Notes: a model not told the origin generated them from the letters alone. Positions 1 through 6,933 are shown, counted from the stretch's first letter. The stretch: DNA of 32,499 nt from Planctomyces sp. (GCA_027483405.1 JAIXUU010000293.1:1-32499), one strand, 5' to 3'. Numbers and translations are program-made.

Positions 1-2
1 CC

Positions 3-461
3 TCTGTCAGCCGAGCACTCAGTCAACTGGCCCGACAAGTCTCGACATTCCCTTCGATCACCGGCTCGGGTTATCTGCCCCTGGGCACAGGTTCTTTCCT
101 GCCGACTGGCACCGGCTCCTCTTTGACTGGTGGCGGCTCGACCACGACCACACGCCGCTTTGCCACGGGTCGACTCGTCTCGGGCCCACCCGGCATCGAC
201 CGCATCCCGGCTCTCCTCACGGCTGGTGAATATGTCCTGAGTTCCGAAGTCGTGCAGCGAATCGGGCTCGGAAATCTGTCGCAACTTTCAGCCGCCGCTG
301 CCGGTTCTTCCAGAGCCATAGCTCCACCAGCCACCGTGCAGAATTCCCACCATCAATCGATTGGCGAACTGCACGTTCACATGGCCCAGAACCTGGATCT
401 TGAATCATTCACGCAGAATCTGGCCGCCGATGCCCAAAGACTCCGCCATCGCCGCGGCTAA
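3..461 (+). CDS. Phage tail tape-measure protein, C-terminal part (5' truncated by window edge)
   Basis: The frame is open from the window edge to the TAA at 459-461, so the ORF-track start (a TTG at 123) is only an internal codon. The visible end contains GIDRIPALLTAGEYVLSSEV, a close form of the 'D-x-VPA-(M/L)LT-x-GE-(Y/F)V' signature common near the C-terminus of tailed-phage tape-measure proteins. It is preceded by a Gly/Ser/Thr-rich linker. Tape-measure proteins fill the tail tube, set its length and help DNA or effector passage. The downstream order (distal-tail-like, then hub-like protein) is the usual siphovirus tail order and supports the call. The N-terminal bulk, where coiled coils and membrane segments would lie, is outside the window. 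Family assignment rests on one short motif plus context. Confidence 0.72.
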   Translation, partial: SVSRALSQLARQVSTFPSITGSGYLPLGTGSFLPTGTGSSLTGGGSTTTTRRFATGRLVSGPPGIDRIPALLTAGEYVLSSEVVQRIGLGNLSQLSAAAAGSSRAIAPPATVQNSHHQSIGELHVHMAQNLDLESFTQNLAADAQRLRHRRG

Positions 462-465
462 GATC

Positions 466-522
466 CCCCTCTGGAACCCTCGCCCGCGTCCTTGTGGGCG
501 AGGGCAGTATGAGCGTGTTCTG
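466..522. repeat. Interspersed repeat family A, copy 1
   Basis: This copy begins CCCTCTGGAACCCTCGCCC and carries an imperfect GC-rich inverted repeat followed by a GAGCG/GAGGG-TTCT tail. It lies 5 bases after the tape-measure stop codon. Similar copies are at 1278, 4864, 6780, 8545 and 12149. All are intergenic, so this looks like a dispersed REP/MITE-like element. Confidence 0.75.
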
Positions 523-535
523 TCTTTCTCTTCCT

Positions 536-569
536 GTAGGGTGCAATGCAGCGTAAGCGGAATGCACCA
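536..569. repeat. GTAGG-type palindromic repeat (family D), copy 1
   Basis: This is a 34-nt imperfect palindrome starting GTAGGGTGCAATGCAGCG and ending AGCGGAATGCACCA. It matches the element at 4928-4961 at 29 of 34 positions by hand alignment. In both places it follows a family A copy and precedes a pyrimidine-rich tract, so the three parts form a composite unit. GTAGGGTG...CACC palindromes of this style occur between genes in many bacteria. Confidence 0.65.
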
Positions 570-570
570 G

Positions 571-655
571 CTCTCCCCCTATTTCCCTTCATTGCCTTCC
601 CGCCTTCTGCCGTTCGCTGCCTTCACGCCTTCGCGAGAGACCTCCGAATTCGGCT
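571..655. repeat. Pyrimidine-rich repeat (CCTTCCCGCCTTCT type), copy 1
   Basis: The tract is almost purely C/T on the + strand and contains CCTTCCCGCCTTCTGCC, then TTCGCTGCCTTCACGCC and a TTCGCGAGAGAC end. It aligns well with 1555-1636. It lies upstream of the distal-tail-like gene and leaves that gene without a purine-rich ribosome binding site. Confidence 0.6.
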
Positions 656-711
656 TCATCCTTCTCCCCTTTTTCCCTTCCCGCCTTCACCCCCTTCCTC
701 ATCGGTCCACC

Positions 712-1152
712 ATGCCCCTCCAATTCCACCCGGCTATCGCCCGATCGACCGCCTGGTTCTCGCTCCCCCGGCCCATCGTTTCTCTTCGTGTGCAGGACGT
801 CTGGGATGCCGAGCGCTTCAAGTCTCCACTGATTGATGGCCAGCGCACGGTCGGTCATTCTCAAGGTGGCTCGACGATTGTCATTCAGGGACAGGTCGCT
901 GCCCAGGCGGAAGAAGTTCGTTTCACGGAAGCTGAGATGCTGGCCACACTGCTTTCTTTGCGTGAGGCCCTGCATGTGGGCGAGTCTCAGTCCAAGTTCG
1001 ACCTTGTGCTCTTTTTTGATCCCGTCACCCACGAGCGTCAATACTTCCAGGAGTGCTCGACGACCCGTTTGGAATGGGATCTCTCCGAAGCCAGCCTCTA
1101 CACCTATTCCCTCACGATCCAAGCCGACGATCCCCAGATTCACACCGCCTAA
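712..1152 (+). CDS. Putative phage distal tail (Dit-like) protein
   Basis: This 146-aa product begins at the ATG at 712; the longer ORF-track start at 361 runs through repeat DNA and is unlikely. The sequence is beta-rich. It has a STIVIQGQV strand early on, a helical LREAL region, then FDLVLFFD, a Cys-containing YFQECSTTRLEWDL stretch and a terminal LYTYSLTIQADDP. That pattern resembles small distal tail or baseplate adaptor proteins, which connect the tail tube to the hub. Position supports this: it sits between the tape-measure C-terminus and the large hub-like protein. No Shine-Dalgarno is visible, since the 60 bases before the ATG are C/T-rich. Function is inferred from gene order and fold-like features, not from a diagnostic motif. 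Confidence 0.55.
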   Translation: MPLQFHPAIARSTAWFSLPRPIVSLRVQDVWDAERFKSPLIDGQRTVGHSQGGSTIVIQGQVAAQAEEVRFTEAEMLATLLSLREALHVGESQSKFDLVLFFDPVTHERQYFQECSTTRLEWDLSEASLYTYSLTIQADDPQIHTA

Positions 1153-1239
1153 GAAACCTTTGCACGAAAAACCTTCCTCACGCGAAGCCGCGAAGTTCTC
1201 CAAGAAGATCAGCAGATGCACTTCTTCCTGAGTCTGTAG

Positions 1240-1257
1240 GGCATGCTCGCGCATGCC
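1240..1257. repeat. Short perfect hairpin GGCATGC-TCGC-GCATGCC
   Basis: The element has seven-base perfect arms and a four-base loop, preceded by GTAG as in the other GTAGG palindromes (536, 4928, 16351). It lies in the 531-bp gap after the Dit-like gene. It could stop transcription but has no U-tract. Confidence 0.5.
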
Positions 1258-1277
1258 AAAGAATTCGTATCTCATGT

Positions 1278-1338
1278 CCCCCTCTGGAACCCTCGCCCAC
1301 GTCTGCGTGAGTGAGCGCAGTGTGAGGGTCTTTTCCCC
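1278..1338. repeat. Interspersed repeat family A, copy 2
   Basis: It shares CCCCCTCTGGAACCCTCGCC with copy 1 and ends CAGTGTGAGGGTCTTTTCCC. The middle ACGTCTGCGTGAGTGAGCG is nearly identical to copy 6 at 12149. Confidence 0.75.
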
Positions 1339-1376
1339 ATTTTTTGTGACGAATCATCATCAAACTCTCACAGTAC

Positions 1377-1417
1377 CGGGTGGCAGGGGTCGGATGTCTT
1401 CATCCGCCCCCTGGTCA
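1377..1417. repeat. GGGTGGC-flanked hairpin (family C), divergent copy
   Basis: GGGTGGC is followed by a stem CAGGGGTCGGATG / CATCCGCCCCCTG with a TCTT loop and one mismatch. The GGGTGGC lead is shared with the elements at 4754 and 16421. Confidence 0.5.
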
Positions 1418-1554
1418 ACAAAGTTCGCAGGCACGATGGCACCGGTAAAGTTCCTTCCCATGATGATTGCCATGAACATCAACGCCCCATGACCTGTGGG
1501 CAAACGAAGACGTTTGACCCCAGCCACGCTTCTTAATCACCACGCCCACCACCA

Positions 1555-1636
1555 GCTCCTCACCTTCTTCCCCTTCCTGCCTTCCCGCCTTCTTCCCTTC
1601 GCTGCCTTTGCCTTTTCGCGCGAAACACCCGACTCC
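1555..1636. repeat. Pyrimidine-rich repeat, copy 2
   Basis: It contains CCTTCCCGCCTTCTTCCC, then TTCGCTGCCTTTGCC and TTCGCGCGAAAC, in the same order as 571-655. The rest of the gap up to the ATG at 1684 is C/A-rich (ACCAACAACCCACAACTCCC) and shows no coding potential or Shine-Dalgarno. Confidence 0.6.
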
Positions 1637-1683
1637 CAACCATCCACCAACAACCCACAACTCCCCCTACCCCGGCTCACTTC

Positions 1684-3489
1684 ATGCGCAACATCTTTCT
1701 CCATGCCGGCAGCCCCTCAGCAGCACCTCTCCTCATCGACCATCGCCTCGTCTCCAACTGCTGGTTCGAATGGCTCCGGCAAGGGGGCTGCGGCCCGGGC
1801 GAACTCGAATGCAATCTCCCCCTCGACAGCCCACTCTTCGCACCCGGCGATTTCGTCTCGATCGAAGATCATCTCGGCAACCGCTGGTACCTCGGACGCA
1901 TTGAAGAACATTTCACCCGCTGGCCCAACCGCGCCATCATTCGCCTGGAAGGCCTCGCGGTCGAACTGGGCGAAGTCTTCCCCGGCGGCTTTGCGAACAA
2001 CGAGACCGATGCTCCCGATCCTTATCGACTTGGGCTCACTGAAGGGGGTTTCTCCTTCGATCCCGATTATGGCAACGAATCCTTCGCCTTCGCTTCACGG
2101 CCGGAAGACGTCGTCCGCAAACTGCTCGAACTCGAAGAGATTGCCAGCACCCAAATCGCTTTCCCGCCCGAAGAAATCACCAACACCACTACTCCCGTCC
2201 CTTTGGAAAGCTTCAAGTTCCATGGGGAAGAGTCGCTTCGTTCGATCTTTAAAGATCTCGCTCTGAGGGCTGGCAATGCTCCCTGGGGTGTCGATGAAAT
2301 GGGCCGCTTCTTTTTCCGTGCCGGTCAGGAATTCTCGACACAGTCCATTCCTCGAACTTCGGTCATCCAGCTCGAACACTCCCGCAGTCTCGACCAGATC
2401 TTCAATCGCGTCCTGCTGACCGGGGCCTACCTTTATCTTCCCAATGGCCAGCCCTATCGCTGGCGTGGCAACTATACCGAACCGACCAGTCGAGCCTTGT
2501 ATGGCGAACGCCGCATTCGCTTGTGGGTTCCGTGGATTCGTACGGCTCAGGATGCCCGTGGCTTCCTCAAGGAATTCTTTTCGCAATATGCCTTTCCCAC
2601 AGGCCGCCTGCAGGTGGAGTCGGTCGCTTCGAGCCCATGGCTTCCCCCCTGGAAAACTCGCTATCAGATGGAAGGCTTTTCGGGATCCACCGGAGCCACC
2701 TGGCAGGCCGACAAGCTCCGCATCGAGTTCAATGAAACACCCGTCTACCGGCTCGAACTCGGCCCTGTTGATCCACGCACTCTCTGGCCAGAACCCGATC
2801 ACGATGAACGCTGGCCACTGGCACCCACCAGCGCACTCCCCTCGGGCTTTGGTGGCGAAGACATCCCCCTCCCCTGGCCTCCCGGCGGCGGTGGTGGCGG
2901 CAGTTCTTCCTCCAGCACCGACTCTCTCACTTCTGACGAACTCTCTTCCTCGCTCGCACTCTCTTCAAGTGAGGCCTCTTCCATCCTCGATAACTCTTCG
3001 AACTCCAGTTCATGGCTCACCAGCGACTCATCCGGCGATTCAACTTTCACCAGCAGCGATGCCAGTCACTCCTCATCGGCCACATCCAGCAGCACAGAAA
3101 ACTCCTCCAGCTGGCACTCCTCTTCGCTCTGGTCTTCTTCTGAGTCTCTCGAAAATTCATCATCGAACAGCGATTCGCTCTCCAGTACTTCGCTCGCCAG
3201 CGATCTCACTTCAAACCAAACCTCCAGCGAAGAAACACCCTCTAGCACAGAATCAGCAGCCACCCCCACCTCATTCGCACTTCCGACGGACGAACCAACC
3301 TCCACCCTCTCACCTCCCACCGATTCACCCACATCCTTCGAACCCCCTCACTCATTCGATTCGACAGAGACCGCTCCCCTCACGATCAGCAGTGAAGAGT
3401 CCGAATCTCCCTTCACTGAATCCTCCGCATCCACCACCAGCGAATCGTTAGAACTCCCCGTCAGTGTCCCTTCCGAAGATCTTCCTTAA
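1684..3489 (+). CDS. Phage baseplate/tail hub-like protein with Ser-rich C-terminal tail
   Basis: This 601-aa protein has two clear parts. Residues ~1-395 look like a tail hub or tail-associated structural protein: an early FEWLRQGGCGPGELECNLPL segment, a GDFVSIEDHLGNRWYLGRIE beta segment, and a mid-region with PWGVDEMGRFFFRAGQEF. After a polyglycine hinge (residues ~400-405) come ~195 residues with about 75 serines by hand count, plus many Thr, Asp and Glu. They are arranged as short Ser runs separated by single residues. Serine codons are mixed TCN and AGC/AGT, so this is not a simple DNA repeat. The tail could be a flexible stalk or an O-glycosylated brush. Three putative sugar-transfer genes follow directly. 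No Shine-Dalgarno is visible before the ATG. Structural role is inferred; the exact family is uncertain. Confidence 0.6.
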   Translation: MRNIFLHAGSPSAAPLLIDHRLVSNCWFEWLRQGGCGPGELECNLPLDSPLFAPGDFVSIEDHLGNRWYLGRIEEHFTRWPNRAIIRLEGLAVELGEVFPGGFANNETDAPDPYRLGLTEGGFSFDPDYGNESFAFASRPEDVVRKLLELEEIASTQIAFPPEEITNTTTPVPLESFKFHGEESLRSIFKDLALRAGNAPWGVDEMGRFFFRAGQEFSTQSIPRTSVIQLEHSRSLDQIFNRVLLTGAYLYLPNGQPYRWRGNYTEPTSRALYGERRIRLWVPWIRTAQDARGFLKEFFSQYAFPTGRLQVESVASSPWLPPWKTRYQMEGFSGSTGATWQADKLRIEFNETPVYRLELGPVDPRTLWPEPDHDERWPLAPTSALPSGFGGEDIPLPWPPGGGGGGSSSSSTDSLTSDELSSSLALSSSEASSILDNSSNSSSWLTSDSSGDSTFTSSDASHSSSATSSSTENSSSWHSSSLWSSSESLENSSSNSDSLSSTSLASDLTSNQTSSEETPSSTESAATPTSFALPTDEPTSTLSPPTDSPTSFEPPHSFDSTETAPLTISSEESESPFTESSASTTSESLELPVSVPSEDLP

Positions 3490-3512
3490 GCCACTCAGCA
3501 ACCTCTCTCGGA

Positions 3513-4496
3513 ATGTTCTTTTTCCACCTCGAAAGCGCCACGGACATGTTCTATCGTTCGACCACCGATCAGCAATGGTCGCCGCTCGATCTCGAAAACC
3601 TCTACGCCGGCCCGCAAGGTTCCGCCTGCTGGCTCTTAGGTGGTGGCCCTTCACTCACCACTCTTCCACTCGAAAAAATTCGCTCGTCGCTGGCTCCCAT
3701 CATGGCCATCAACCTCGCAGGTCACGGCCACATCATCCCCGACTTCTGGACAGCCTACGACCCCACCACACGCTTCCTCCCGGCCAGCTACCGCACTCCC
3801 CGCACTCTCAAATTCATTCACAAAAGACGGGCGATGGATCTCCTCCCCGGCGACACCTTCAAACTCTGCGAATGCCCCGGCGTGGTCTTCTTCGAACACG
3901 AAAAACGCAACTTCTCCCACTCGTTCTCGCCAGCCGCTACTCGCATTCTCGACTGGAATGATTCCTTCATTCAGGCCCTCGACCTGCTCCTGCATCTCGG
4001 CTTTCGCACCATCTACCTCGCAGGCTGCGAACTCTACATCGCTCCCTCGACGGAACTCCAGCAACAGGCTCAGCAGCAGGGCCTCAATTACCAGCCCGGC
4101 CAATCGCTAAGGCTCTTCCTCGAAGCCTGCCGCAGCCAGAACATCGCCCCGGAACTCACGGAAACCGCCATCACCGGCCCTCAATATCACTTTGATGAAG
4201 CCAAGCCCCTGGCAGCGACCCTTCGCACCGACGACCACTACCAGCGCACCGTCCAGCTTCTCAGACTCTCACGCCAGGCACTGACACAAACGGGCCTGAA
4301 GCTCATCTCCGTCACACCCCTCAGTCGCCTCAACGATTACTTCCCTTTTCAAGATGTCGAAAACGTCCTAGAAAATCTCGCCCACATCCAGGGCCCACCA
4401 GCACATCAGCAGACCCGCGGCCTCTACACCGGCCAACCCATCATGGCCCCACAACTCACCTGTCCCATGCGCGACCTCAAAGCCCCCATCGCGTAA
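3513..4496 (+). CDS. DUF115/MptE-like (Maf-related) protein, probable glycan transferase
   Basis: This 327-aa protein (or 316 aa if the second ATG at 3546 is used) begins 23 bases after the Ser-rich tail gene. The N-terminal third has the hallmark WLLGGGPSL at residues 40-48, then IMAINLAG and IIPDFWTAYDP, and later a Rossmann-type strand FRTIYLAGCELYI around residue 170. This layout fits the DUF115/MptE-like superfamily. That group includes the Maf flagellin transferases, which attach nonulosonic sugars to Ser/Thr, as well as pterin pyrophosphokinases and many phage-encoded homologues. Position between a Ser-rich surface protein and two glycosyltransferases favours protein glycosylation over pterin metabolism. 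Substrate and donor cannot be read from the sequence. Confidence 0.6.
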   Translation: MFFFHLESATDMFYRSTTDQQWSPLDLENLYAGPQGSACWLLGGGPSLTTLPLEKIRSSLAPIMAINLAGHGHIIPDFWTAYDPTTRFLPASYRTPRTLKFIHKRRAMDLLPGDTFKLCECPGVVFFEHEKRNFSHSFSPAATRILDWNDSFIQALDLLLHLGFRTIYLAGCELYIAPSTELQQQAQQQGLNYQPGQSLRLFLEACRSQNIAPELTETAITGPQYHFDEAKPLAATLRTDDHYQRTVQLLRLSRQALTQTGLKLISVTPLSRLNDYFPFQDVENVLENLAHIQGPPAHQQTRGLYTGQPIMAPQLTCPMRDLKAPIA

Positions 4497-4521
4497 GGAG
4501 TCACCAGCATATTCTTCGTGC

Positions 4522-4547
4522 CATGCTTGCGGCCCCGAGCAAGCATG
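4522..4547. repeat. CATGCTTGC palindrome (family B), copy 1
   Basis: Perfect arms CATGCTTGC / GCAAGCATG enclose the 8-nt loop GGCCCCGA. The same design recurs at 6842, 6908 (inverted) and 32421. It lies 25 bases after the stop of the DUF115-like gene. Confidence 0.75.
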
Positions 4548-4577
4548 CTCTGCACCTGCTGATGGGTGACGAGACAT

Positions 4578-4671
4578 AGGGTGTTGGGTGTTTGGAATTT
4601 GGTATTCGGTATTCGGTGTTTGGTGTTTGGTTTTGGGAAGTTGGTAGTTGGGTGTTGGGTATTGGGTGGCA
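4578..4671. repeat. G/T-rich low-complexity tract
   Basis: Short GTGTTGG, GGTATTCG and GTGTTTGG units repeat irregularly, with almost no C on the + strand. Related strings occur at ~1630 and ~6957 (complement) and at ~12115. The reverse-strand ORF through it encodes only NTQ/TPN-like low complexity and is not a gene. Confidence 0.55.
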
Positions 4672-4753
4672 CGTCCCTGAAGCCCCAAAAAAATCAAAAC
4701 AGTGCGCAAGGGCGTGGTCTTTACGCTCTCAAACTCTCTTTTGATGTCCAGCC

Positions 4754-4786
4754 GGGTGGCCCGGCCAACTCGTGGCCGGGTTGTCG
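4754..4786. repeat. GGGTGGC-flanked hairpin (family C)
   Basis: GGGTGGCCCGG is followed by a perfect stem CCCGGCCA / TGGCCGGG around the loop ACTCG, then TTGTCG. It is the same architecture as 16421-16460. Confidence 0.55.
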
Positions 4787-4863
4787 TGCGAAAGCAAGAC
4801 AACAAGAAGCCGCGCCATGCGTTCAACCTGCCACGCACCATTCATTCTACGACCCGTCCAACT

Positions 4864-4923
4864 GCCCCTCTGGAACCCTCGCCCGGTCTTCCAGGAGAGG
4901 ACAGGGTGAGGGTCTTCTGCCTT
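4864..4923. repeat. Interspersed repeat family A, copy 3
   Basis: It begins CCCCTCTGGAACCCTCGCCC and ends CAGGGTGAGGGTCTTCTGC. The family D palindrome follows 4 bases later, in the same order as at 466-569. Confidence 0.75.
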
Positions 4924-4927
4924 TGTT

Positions 4928-4961
4928 GTAGGATGCCATGCAGCGCCAGCGGAATGCTCCA
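4928..4961. repeat. GTAGG-type palindromic repeat (family D), copy 2
   Basis: It starts GTAGGATGCCATGCAGCG and ends AGCGGAATGCTCCA, differing from 536-569 at five positions. The following bases to 5058 are again strongly C/T-rich (CTTCCTGCCTTCTTCCC) and contain no ribosome binding site. Confidence 0.65.
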
Positions 4962-5058
4962 CCTTCCTGCCTTCTTCCCTACCCTAGAGCCTCTTGTCTT
5001 GCCCCCCTCCCTGCTTTATCCCCCCTTCCAACCTTCTCCCCTTCTCCGGCCCCCGTTC

Positions 5059-5766
5059 ATGCCCAACTCCGTCGCCCGCCAGGTGACTGTCGTTATCCCG
5101 GTCTATGGCAGCCTCGATCATCTCCAGAAATGCCTCGCTTCACTCCTCGCCTGGCATCATGTTCCCATCCTCCTCATCGATGACGGAAACCCACCCGGCA
5201 CACTCCAGCACTTCGCTTCTCAACCTGGCCTCAAAATCATCCGCCAGCCCCATCGAGGAGTCACCCACGCCTGGAACAGCGGCATCGCCGCCGTCCGCAC
5301 ACCCTGCGTCATCCTGCTCAACAGCGATGTCATCACCAGCGGCCCCTGGATCAAACAACTCATCGAACCTCTGCGGGCAACAGAATCATCACTCTCCACC
5401 CTGATTCAACTCACCGGTGCTGCCTGGCAATCGCCCACTGCCTCAGCCAGTGTCGGCATGCCGGCCCAAAGCCTGCTCGCCGGCTGGTGCCTCGCCTTCC
5501 GCAAGTCACTCTGGCACCACTTAAGACACTTCGACGAACGCTTCCGCCACTGGTATTCCGATACCGATTTCCAACAACGCCTGCTGGTCACATCCTCCGC
5601 ACATCACACTTCCACAAGTCCTATCCGCTGCATCGACACACTCCCATTGAGTCACGCACTCCACGCCTCGACCCAACATCTCCCCGCTCGCTCACAACTC
5701 TACGCTCTCGATCGAACCGCTTACTTCCAGAAGTGGCAGCCTGAAGGCCATCGACCATGCACCTGA
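5059..5766 (+). CDS. GT2-family glycosyltransferase
   Basis: This 235-aa product begins at the ATG at 5059; the upstream ORF extension from 4702 lies in repeats. It has a GT-A fold signature: VTVVIPVYGS at residues 9-18, LLIDDG at ~38-43, RGVTHAWNSGI at ~66-76 and a DXD-like LLNSD ending at residue 90, followed by RHWYSDTDF in the acceptor half. GT2 enzymes transfer a sugar from a nucleotide-sugar donor with inversion. The protein is shorter than many GT2 members, but the catalytic half is complete. Its last 10 bases overlap the start of the next glycosyltransferase, so the two are probably translationally coupled. I infer that it extends or starts a glycan on a tail protein; donor and acceptor are unknown. 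Confidence 0.82.
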   Translation: MPNSVARQVTVVIPVYGSLDHLQKCLASLLAWHHVPILLIDDGNPPGTLQHFASQPGLKIIRQPHRGVTHAWNSGIAAVRTPCVILLNSDVITSGPWIKQLIEPLRATESSLSTLIQLTGAAWQSPTASASVGMPAQSLLAGWCLAFRKSLWHHLRHFDERFRHWYSDTDFQQRLLVTSSAHHTSTSPIRCIDTLPLSHALHASTQHLPARSQLYALDRTAYFQKWQPEGHRPCT

Positions 5767-6782
5767 TTCAAGTCATCAACGTCGGCCAGATTGTGGGTGG
5801 CACAGCCGCCTGTGCCTGGTCTGTCACGCGGGCACTTCCCGATGTTCAGCACAGCCTCTTTTCACTCAGTCCCATCTCACGCGAAACTCAGGCAGCCTTT
5901 GCTCCCGTTCCCATCCAATCACTCGCCGGTAGCAATCTCTCCCAGTTTCAAGCGGCACTGTGCGAACATGTCCAGCAAATTCGAGACGCGGGCGAACAGC
6001 CCCAACTCCTCCTGCACAACACTCATGCCCGCTGGCAACTCGCGCGCTGGCCTTGCCCCACGCTGATTTACGCGCATTCAAACACTTCACTGGTCAAGGC
6101 CCATCAACTCATCGTCTGTTCCCACTGGCTCAAACAACAGGCCCGGCTCGCAGGAACAGTCCTCTGGCAAGGTGTGCCCGATCCCCACGACATTCCACCA
6201 CCAATCGGCTCATCCATCACCCCGCCAGCCGGTGCATTCCGCGTCGGTCGCCTCTGCACTCCCACAGTGAAAAAATTTCCCGCAGAACTCATCCCGCTCT
6301 ATGCCCACTGGGCGAAACAGTTCCCGCAGATCTGGTGGGAATTCGTAGGCTGCCCCACGCTTCGCCAGCCCGCCTTGACCGAAGCCTGCATGGGACGCAT
6401 TACCTTCCATCCCGCCGGTTGGTCAGCCCGACACTGGCTTTGCCAATGGGATGCCTGGCTCTATACCCAGCCCGCGATCCACGAGAGCTTCGGCCGCGTT
6501 CTGGCGGAAGCCATGCTCGCCGGCACATTTCCCATCTGCGATGCCCAGGGCGGCTTCTGTGAACAGTTTCCGATGACCAGCGAATTCCCGGTGGAAGCAG
6601 GTACAAAGCGCCAGCGCGGCCAATGCCATTCCCCCGCCGACTTCTCCGCCGATCTCCACTGGATGATCACCCAGCCCGCCCCCTGCCAATCCCTTCGCCA
6701 GACTCTGCAAAGCCACGCAGGAAAGCATTTCTCCCTCCCCGCCTTCGCCATCCGCCTCAAACAACTCCTGCCCCTTGCTTGA
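5757..6782 (+). CDS. GT4/GT1-type (GT-B) glycosyltransferase
   Basis: This 341-aa product starts inside the end of the preceding GT2 gene. The C-terminal half shows the GT-B retaining-enzyme E-x7-E motif in IHESFGRVLAEAMLAG (residues ~241-256), followed by TFPICDAQGGF, the usual nucleotide-sugar binding loop region. The N-terminus begins HLIQVINVGQIVGGTAACAW, resembling the donor-independent Rossmann half. A central WWEFVGCPTL strand is the usual start of the second domain. It probably acts sequentially with the GT2 enzyme. The gene is the last of the + strand module and is followed by family A and B repeats. Confidence 0.78.
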   Translation: MHLIQVINVGQIVGGTAACAWSVTRALPDVQHSLFSLSPISRETQAAFAPVPIQSLAGSNLSQFQAALCEHVQQIRDAGEQPQLLLHNTHARWQLARWPCPTLIYAHSNTSLVKAHQLIVCSHWLKQQARLAGTVLWQGVPDPHDIPPPIGSSITPPAGAFRVGRLCTPTVKKFPAELIPLYAHWAKQFPQIWWEFVGCPTLRQPALTEACMGRITFHPAGWSARHWLCQWDAWLYTQPAIHESFGRVLAEAMLAGTFPICDAQGGFCEQFPMTSEFPVEAGTKRQRGQCHSPADFSADLHWMITQPAPCQSLRQTLQSHAGKHFSLPAFAIRLKQLLPLA

Positions 6783-6830
6783 ACCCTCGCCCGGTCTGTC
6801 GGGAATAGGCCGGGTGAGGGCGACTTTCTG
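6780..6830. repeat. Interspersed repeat family A, copy 4
   Basis: GAACCCTCGCCCGGTCTGTC is followed by GGCCGGGTGAGGGCGACTTTC. It overlaps the last codons of the GT-B gene and may serve as its terminator (stem GCCCGG / CCGGGT). Confidence 0.65.
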
Positions 6831-6841
6831 CATCGTCGTGC

Positions 6842-6867
6842 CATGCTCACGGCTCGGAGTGAGCATG
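6842..6867. repeat. CATGCTCAC palindrome (family B), copy 2
   Basis: Perfect 9-bp arms CATGCTCAC / GTGAGCATG enclose the 8-nt loop GGCTCGGA. Both arms carry the same compensated change relative to copy 1 (TTGC to TCAC, and GCAA to GTGA), so base pairing is conserved. Confidence 0.7.
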
Positions 6868-6907
6868 CCGGTTTGCGTGGATAACACTTCCTGAAGAAGC
6901 AAGAAAA

Positions 6908-6933
6908 CATGCTTGCTCCGGGCCGCAAGCATG
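6908..6933. repeat. CATGCTTGC palindrome (family B), copy 3, inverted
   Basis: Arms CATGCTTGC / GCAAGCATG enclose the loop TCCGGGCC, which is the reverse-complement orientation of copy 1's loop. With copy 2 it forms a head-to-head pair between convergent genes. Confidence 0.7.

Noticed and set aside
361-711. Upstream extension of the Dit-like ORF
   Set aside because: It runs through the tape-measure gene and repeat elements; composition is repeat-derived.
2799-3332. Glu/Ser-rich minus-strand ORFs across the Ser-rich tail
   Set aside because: TCN/AGC serine codons read backwards give GGA/AGA/GCT strings, producing artificial Glu/Ser ORFs.
2444-3451. 335-aa + strand ORF in another frame of the hub gene
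   Set aside because: Pro/His/Ser-rich out-of-frame product of the Ser-coding tract; the 1684 frame has the recognisable structure.
4368-4841. 157-aa minus-strand ORF with TPN/NTQ repeats
   Set aside because: Encoded by the G/T-rich low-complexity tract and hairpins; a translated repeat, not a gene.
1-6782. Complete prophage
   Set aside because: Only tail genes are visible; no integrase, terminase, capsid or lysis gene, and no att repeats in the window.
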